Positions 57,788-64,000 of a DNA stretch of 64,000 nucleotides are shown here, one piece after another (the stretch's first letter is position 1; every line of letters starts with the position of its first letter). The notes under the pieces were generated by a model. It had not been told where the DNA came from. It made no database searches and saw nothing but the letters and a program-made list of their open reading frames with translations. This DNA is from Turritopsis dohrnii (Eukaryota; Cnidaria; Hydrozoa; Anthoathecata; Oceaniidae). Where the stretch lies: contig BQMF02000004.1 in assembly GCA_027922465.2 (NCBI GenBank), positions 1,426,001 to 1,490,000 of the forward strand, read 5' to 3'. Made by a program: the position numbers and the translations under genes.

Positions 57788-60700
57788 GTTATGATTTCCG
57801 GGTACATTATGTATCAAGTAATGGCATTGATTCCAAAAACTGCGGAAAAAGCACGGATCCTTGTCATTCATTGGGATATACTTACAGTCAAAAAGTGGAA
57901 AAGGATGGTGTCATAATTATCAACAACGAGAATTGTGATAGATATGTGATTAACGAAAGTGTTTTTTTATCTGATGGTCATGTCACCTTTAAAGGAATGG
58001 AAAGTAATGGTTGCTTGCCAAAAATTATTACAAGCAAGAGGGTCCCAATGTTTGGAGTCCAAGAGAATGCAACATATATCAACATCTCTATGCAAAGTCT
58101 TTATTTCATAGATATAAGTCTAATTGCAGTTACTGGGAGAGAGCTTGAAGGAATTCAATTCGAAATGAACGATTGCCACATCAAGGGAATCATAAACGAA
58201 GATTTCCTAAATATCAATTTTACTGACCAGTCGAAACCATTAAACAACACACTCATTTCCATTCACAACATCACAGTTACATCTGCTGCAATAACGGTAT
58301 CAGGTCATGATCTACATTCCAACGTTACCGTGAACATTACTGATTCAATATTTTTTAATAAGTCAATGATCAAAATCATGAATGCTAAAACATTTATTTT
58401 GCACAGATGTCAATATAGTGCACAAATGAGCATGCATGGATACTTAATTGATGCTATGAAGGTAAATTGTGTTGACATAAGCGAGGTGCTTATCCAAAAT
58501 ATTACTAATGAAGGTTTTGTTACAGTGGTAGATTCTCATTGTATAATTCAAAAATTAACAGCAAAGAATATTTTCTCACATTCGTCTTTGTTTGATTCAC
58601 TTCGTGGAACATTCAAATTGTTGGATGTGATCGTTGGAAATGCAAGCGGCTATGGTATCCTCAGATCTTCGAAGCAGTCCTCAACAGCTATTACTAGGAC
58701 TGTAATTGAAGAAGTGGTTACTGCTTCTGACATGTTCGAACTGATGAGCGTGAAAGATGTCAACATGACGGAAATCAACATTCAAAATGGATCAAGTGAT
58801 TGCCACATTGTTAACATTAACGGAGGAGAGTCAGCAATTTTATCAAAATTGAACATCACAGGGACAAACGTAAAGATTGATTATCTACATTATGATAAAG
58901 TTAAACATATCAACATGACGGAAATCAAATTTGAAAACGGAAATGTAAGTCGGACTGGTATTTCTACTTATAATGTAGAATCAGCGTTAGTATCAAAGTT
59001 GAACATAGAAGGGACAAGTGTAACGGTGAATAATCTAGTTTTTGGAAACGTTACACTCACCAACATGACAGAAATCAAATTTGAAAACGAAAATGTAGGT
59101 CGGAATGGTATTTTGACTTATAACGGAGAAGCAGCGTTACTATCAAAGTTGAACGTTTCAGGGACAAAAGTAATGGTGGATTATCTATGTTATGAGAAAG
59201 TTAAACATATCACAATGACGGAAATCAAATTTGAAAACGGAAATGTAGGTCGGACTGGTATTAGTATGCTTAATGGAGAATCAGCGTTACTATCAAAGTT
59301 GAACATAGAAGGGACAAGTGTAACGGTGAATAATCTATTTTTTGTAAACGTTACACTCACCAACATGACAGAAATCAAATTTGAAAACGGAAATATAGGT
59401 TGGCATGCTATTTTTACTTATAACGGAGGAGCAGGGTCACTATCAAAGTTGAACGTAGCAGGGACAAAAGTAAAGGTCGATTATCTATGTTATGATAAAG
59501 TTAAACATATCAACATGACGGAAATCAAATTTGAAAACGGATACGTAGGTCGGACTTGTATTTCTACTTATAATGGCGAATCAGCGTTAGTATCAAAGTT
59601 GAACATAGAAGGGACAAGTGTAACGGTGAATAATCTATTTTTTGGAAACGTTACACTCACCAACATGACAGAAATCAAATTTGAAAACGGAAATGTAGGT
59701 CGGAATGGTGTTTTGACTTATAACGGAGAAGCAGCGTTACTATCAAAGTTAAACGTTTCAGGGACAAAAGTAAAAGTGGATTATCTATGTTATGAGAAAG
59801 TTAAACATATCACAATGACGGAAATCAAATTTGAAAACGGAAATGTAGGTCGGACTGGTATTTCTACTTATAATGGAGAATCAGCGTTAGTATCAAAGTT
59901 GAACATAGAAGGGACAAGTGTAACGATGAATAATCTAGTTTTTGGAAACGTTACACTCACCAACATGACAGAAATCAAATTTGAAAACGGAAATGTAGGT
60001 CGGAATGGTGTTTTGACTTATAACGGAGAAGCAGCGTTACTATCAAAGTTAAACGTTTCAGGGACAAAAGTAAAAGTGGATTATCTATGTTATGAGAAAG
60101 TTAAACATATCACAATGACGGAAATCAAATTTGAAAACGGAAATGTCGGTCGGACTGGTATTTCTACTTATAATGGAGAATCAGCGTTAGTATCAAAGTT
60201 GAACTTAGAAGGGACAAGTGTAACGATGAATAATCTAGTTTTTGGAAACGTTACACTCACCAACATGACAGAAATCAAATTTGAAAACGGAAATGTAGGT
60301 TGGCATGGTATTTCTACTTATAATGGAGAAGCAGCGTTAGTATCAAAGTTGAACGTTGCAGGAACAAATGTTTCCGGATCTTACTTACGTTTTGAAAACA
60401 TTACACATATCCACATGACAGAAATCAAATTTGAAAACGGAAATGTAGGTTGGCATGCTATTTTTACTTATAACGGAGGAGCAGGGTCACTATCAAAGTT
60501 GAACGTAGCAGGGACAAAAGTAAAGGTCGATTATCTATGTTATGATAAAGTTAAACATATCAACATGACGGAAATCAAATTTGAAAACGGAAATGTAGGT
60601 CGGACTGGTATTAGTATGCTTAATGGAGAATCAGCGTTAATATCAAAGTTTAACATTTCAGGGACAAATGTTTCGTTTACTTGCATAAGTTTTAATGAGT

Positions 60701-63700
60701 TTACACATATCCACATGACAAAAATCAACTTTAGTAACGGATATTTAGGTCGGGTTGGTATTTATGCCTTTAGTGGAGAAACAATCTTTCTATCAAATTT
60801 GAGTATAAAAACTTTTGTAGTAAGATTTAGCTGTTTGCAATTTGACTACTATTCTAACGTCGATATTTCGTATATTACAATCAAAAATGGACGTAGCAGT
60901 AGTTGCGTGAAATTATTTTATTCCAAATTAGCATCACTTTCAGATTTCTTAATACAGAATATGTCATCAGATAATGACATTTTAAGTGTGTATGGTGTTA
61001 ATCATTTGAACATGTCTAATTTAAATTTTGGAAATTCGAAAACATCAAAAGCTATTGTTATTTCATCTGCTGGCGTAAATGTAGAAAACATTTTCACAAC
61101 AGGGTTTTACAAGAAAAAAGACGATTCAGTTTATTCTGTGTGGAAAAGAACAAAAGAAAAAGTATTTTCAAAGGTGTTAACTATGCAAGATATTCAGAAA
61201 AGAAATGAAACAATGTTTATGAAAAATCAGGAAAGTCGGTTTCTTTACCAAACCTATTTCAGATATCAGATCCATCTGACTGATCAAAAACAAAAATCGA
61301 CGTTTACCACTCCAATGATACATTTGGTAAACATATATTTCAGAAATGTGACATTAAACACTGCAGTTGATGTTAAAAAGAGTAATTTATGGATGGAGAA
61401 CTATTCTTCTATTCTTTCACAAATTGAAAGAGGATTTGATTTTGAGGAAGGAGAAATTACAATTATTGATGCTAATATATCCTGTGACGAAGGCGTCCTA
61501 GCTGTAAACTCTAACATCACTATAGAAACTTCATCTTTAAACGTATCGAAAAGCGCCTTCTCCTACAGAAATTTAAAGAACACAGTTAGCTTCTTCAGAA
61601 TGACAGATGTCAAAATAATTTCTCTTAGCAATAAGATGCCGACAATTATGATAAAAGGAAAAGAAAACTTCAACATCAGCATACTTCGAGTGGACCTCCG
61701 TATGACAGATGTAAAAATGGAATTTCCCGTCATTGAAATTATTACAAAAGCTGGCGTTTTTCCAAGTATTGTCAATTTCAGCAATTCCACTTTGTCGTGT
61801 CCAAGAAACAGCCTTCCCAATTACAATATCAAGGTAACTGACGTTTTTCAATTTGAATATTATTGCAAGCCATGTGCGAAAGGATTCTATGCTGTTACTG
61901 ATCTTGAAGCGAGATATTTTTTTAATACAAACAGCGAGAATGTAAAAATTCATGAATATCCGAGCACAGCCTTTGGGCCGGAAGCGTTCTCTTACATTAC
62001 TACCGAAAGTATGACAAATTGGACCATGTCTGGAAGTCCAAACACATTAACATGTAAAATGTGTCCAAGTGGTGGGACTTGTCTTGACGAAATCGTGAGC
62101 AACGATAATTATTGGGGCTTCCTTAACCAATCGACTGGAAAGGTAAAATTTCACCATTGCCCCAATGGTTATTGTTGCTCTAAAATTACGAATTCATGCC
62201 ATTCTTACAATGCTTGCAACTCGCATCGCTTTGGAACATTATGCAGCAAATGCCAAGATGGTTACTTTTTTGACTATTTTTCATCAAACTGTGTTCCCGC
62301 AACCACCTGCAAAGACCCTTTCGTTTTCTGGTTAATATATTTTATGTCTTGTTTATTATATATCCTTGTAGTTGCGTACTTAGATGAACTGAAAGCACTA
62401 TCAACTTTCTTAAAGAAAATCATTCATGCGTTAACTTGCCACAAACTCTTTAAAGATGAAGCACAAGAAGAAGAAATTAATGTTGAACATATTGAACTAA
62501 AAAGATACAGCTCAACTAACCCCATTGATGATAAAAGCAAAGGAGATTTCCTACCAAATGAATTAGAATTGTCCCGGGAACCTAAAGAAGACAAATGTCG
62601 TTGGTCGGGAATCTTGAACATATTTGTCGCTTTCTACCAAATAAATCATTTAATGACCATTGACTTGGGTCTTACGTACTCTAAATCAAAAATAAACACA
62701 TTTTTAGCAGACTCATTCAATTTAAAGATGATGAAAGTTTCTTACGGTCTCTGCCCATCACACTCATTTAATGATCTACAAAAACATATTATAAAAAATC
62801 TCATATTTTCCCTTATAATGGTTTGTCCTGTTCTTATATTATCTATAACATTACACTTCATGTGTATCTACAGGGATTCATCAAGGTTATTGGAAGCAGA
62901 CGTGCGAGAAGAAGCGAACATCGGTCAAGAATGTGACATATACACATCAACAAATCCACCAGGTGACATTTCGCTGCTAACTCGTGGATATGCTTGTTTC
63001 TTACGTTTACTTACCATGCAATATAAAAACTTAGCAACGTTTTCCTTCGTAATGATTCATTGTATCGTAGTTGGCAATGAGAATGTGCTGTATGTATACA
63101 GTGAAATGAAATGTTGGGGTTTGACGCAATATCTAGCCTCCTCGTTTCTTGCATTGTGGATTGTTCCTTTTCCGCTTTCTCTCTTTTTGTCATTACAACT
63201 TTTAAAATCAGATCACATGTCCTCTGAAAAATTCATCGTCTTCATGGTGGTCCCGGTAATGGTGCCATTCTATTGCATATGGAAATTGTGCAGCAACGTC
63301 CATAATCTCAGCAGAGTCAACAATAAATTGAAATCAACCATCAGCTTGATTTTCGAACAGCCGTACAGAAGTGGCATCACATACTGGCACTCATGGTTGC
63401 TTTATCAACGGTTGATAATGGCTAGTGCAGTAGTGTTTTACATTGATCCAATTTCTCGATTGTCTTTCATTTTTCCGCTCTTGGTTTTCTTTTTATTGAT
63501 TCAACTTCAAATCAAACCATACAAAGACGACTTGGTGAACAAACTAGAATCTGTTTCCATTTCAATGTTAATCATTTCTGCCGGTGTTAACTTGCTACGC
63601 TCTTTTTTATATGTTTATAGAGTCGATGATGATGAAGCAATAACATCCGTGCTGAAGACCTACGAGTCAATTGATGTAATATTAACCCCAGTCATGTTTT

Positions 63701-63792
63701 TGATATTATATTTCATTTATCAATTTGTTTTTAAGATGTGGAAGAAATTTCGAGAGGTTTTAATTAAAAGAAGGAGAAGGAAGTATATTTGA
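57788..63792 (+). CDS. Giant cell-surface protein: beta-helix repeats, Cys-rich segment, multi-pass membrane C-terminus
   Basis: One exon of about 2,000 codons, open from the acceptor at 57787 to TGA 63790-63792. The first codon is split, so at least one upstream exon (signal peptide) is missing. It opens with YVSSNGIDSKNCGKSTDPC-like sequence, the usual N-terminal mark of secreted pectin-lyase-fold proteins. A beta-helix-like region with many N-x-T/S sites follows. Fourteen exact 150-bp repeats (NMTEIKFENGNVGR...) span 58762-60861. A cysteine-rich segment at about 61795-62320 holds CKPC, CKMCPSGGTC, and HRFGTLCSKCQDGYFF. From 62322 there are about eight hydrophobic segments (FVFWLIYFMSCLLYILVVAY first), ending in a basic tail. 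Probably a plasma-membrane receptor or adhesion protein; ligand unknown. Confidence 0.8.
58762..60861 (+). repeat. In-frame array of fourteen 150-bp (50-residue) repeats
   Basis: The AAC/ACAATGAC motif for (N/T)MTEI recurs at exactly 150-bp steps from 58762 to 60712 without one length change. Units alternate in a 300-bp higher-order pattern. Blocks 59641-59940 and 59941-60240 differ at only two positions by eye, and 59401-59541 equals 60451-60591, showing recent duplication or gene conversion. Confidence 0.95.
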
Positions 63793-63908
63793 TTTATTTT
63801 TTACGTTTACGCCAGCTTAGTATATTATGTGATACTTATGTCGCAAAATTCAACCCTATATGCCGCGACACAATGTATTACAATATCAGTAATAACGACA
63901 ATAAATGC
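63793..63908. other. 3' flank of the receptor gene
   Basis: Presumed 3' untranslated sequence. No canonical AATAAA was seen before the MITE. Confidence 0.35.
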
Positions 63909-64000
63909 AGAGGCGCATTTAGGGTCAGTCAAAAAAGTGGAGGAGTCCATCACTATGATATTATTTAGAAAGTCTTAAGTGGTGATTAGGTTACTTGCAC
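63909..64000. mobile_element. Short MITE (AGGCGTA family), copy 3, cut by the window end
   Basis: AGAGGCGCATTTAGGGTCAG, then AAAAAGTGGAGGAGTCC and 'ttaagtggtgattaggttacttgcac' match the first half of 17506-17674. Confidence 0.65.

Noticed and set aside
59190..59378. Minus-strand frames within the receptor repeats (also 60540-60728)
   Set aside because: They are shadows of the 150-bp repeat on the opposite strand.

Overview
The window is AT-rich, repeat-dense eukaryotic DNA: GT-AG introns, AATAAA signals, short interstitial TTAGGG-like tracts, animal-type transposons and animal-type multidomain proteins. The families present (DUF6589 and zinc-finger genes, P2X7-tail exons, HIRAN-like genes beside pogo transposases, Helentrons, Penelope-like elements, beta-helix receptors) fit an early-branching invertebrate. 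A cnidarian, perhaps hydrozoan, is my best guess; a sponge is possible. This is inference, because there is no rRNA or mitochondrial marker. No tRNA or rRNA gene was recognised.

Layout. 1-27 kb is gene-poor. It holds a small two-exon secreted cysteine-rich protein gene (4980-5459), a possible P2X7-tail exon (about 17.0 kb), fold-back elements, TA-flanked MITEs, a Penelope-like remnant (about 12.6-13.5 kb), an integrase relic (about 9.0-9.3 kb) and Helentron-like non-autonomous elements. 27-40 kb is a nested stack. An old LINE was split first by a 7.58-kb DNA transposon (27037-34619) with 73-bp inverted repeats and a perfect 10-bp target duplication. That element carries a RecQ-like helicase gene and a convergent zinc-finger/DUF6589 gene. 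The LINE was split again by a PIF/Harbinger element (36224-38953) with a DDE transposase and a Myb-like partner. A Helentron-like element sits inside the helicase intron.

42.7-47.5 kb is an internally deleted Helentron that keeps its N-terminal protease-like/zinc-finger region and its C-terminal endonuclease but lacks Rep and helicase. 49.5-56.8 kb is a pogo-type element flanked by TA. It encodes a broken CENP-B/DDD transposase and a divergent intact HIRAN-like accessory protein. It has been invaded by a Penelope-like element (13-bp duplication) and by a 3.1-kb inverted-repeat element (5-bp duplication).

57.8-63.8 kb is the main host-type gene: one exon of about 2,000 codons for a secreted or cell-surface beta-helix-like protein with fourteen exact 50-residue repeats, a cysteine-rich segment and a multi-pass membrane C-terminus. 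Its signal-peptide exon was not found.

The strongest candidate for an undescribed system is the helicase + DUF6589 transposon. Second is the pogo element with a HIRAN-like passenger gene, and third the two Helentron families with asymmetric terminal repeats.
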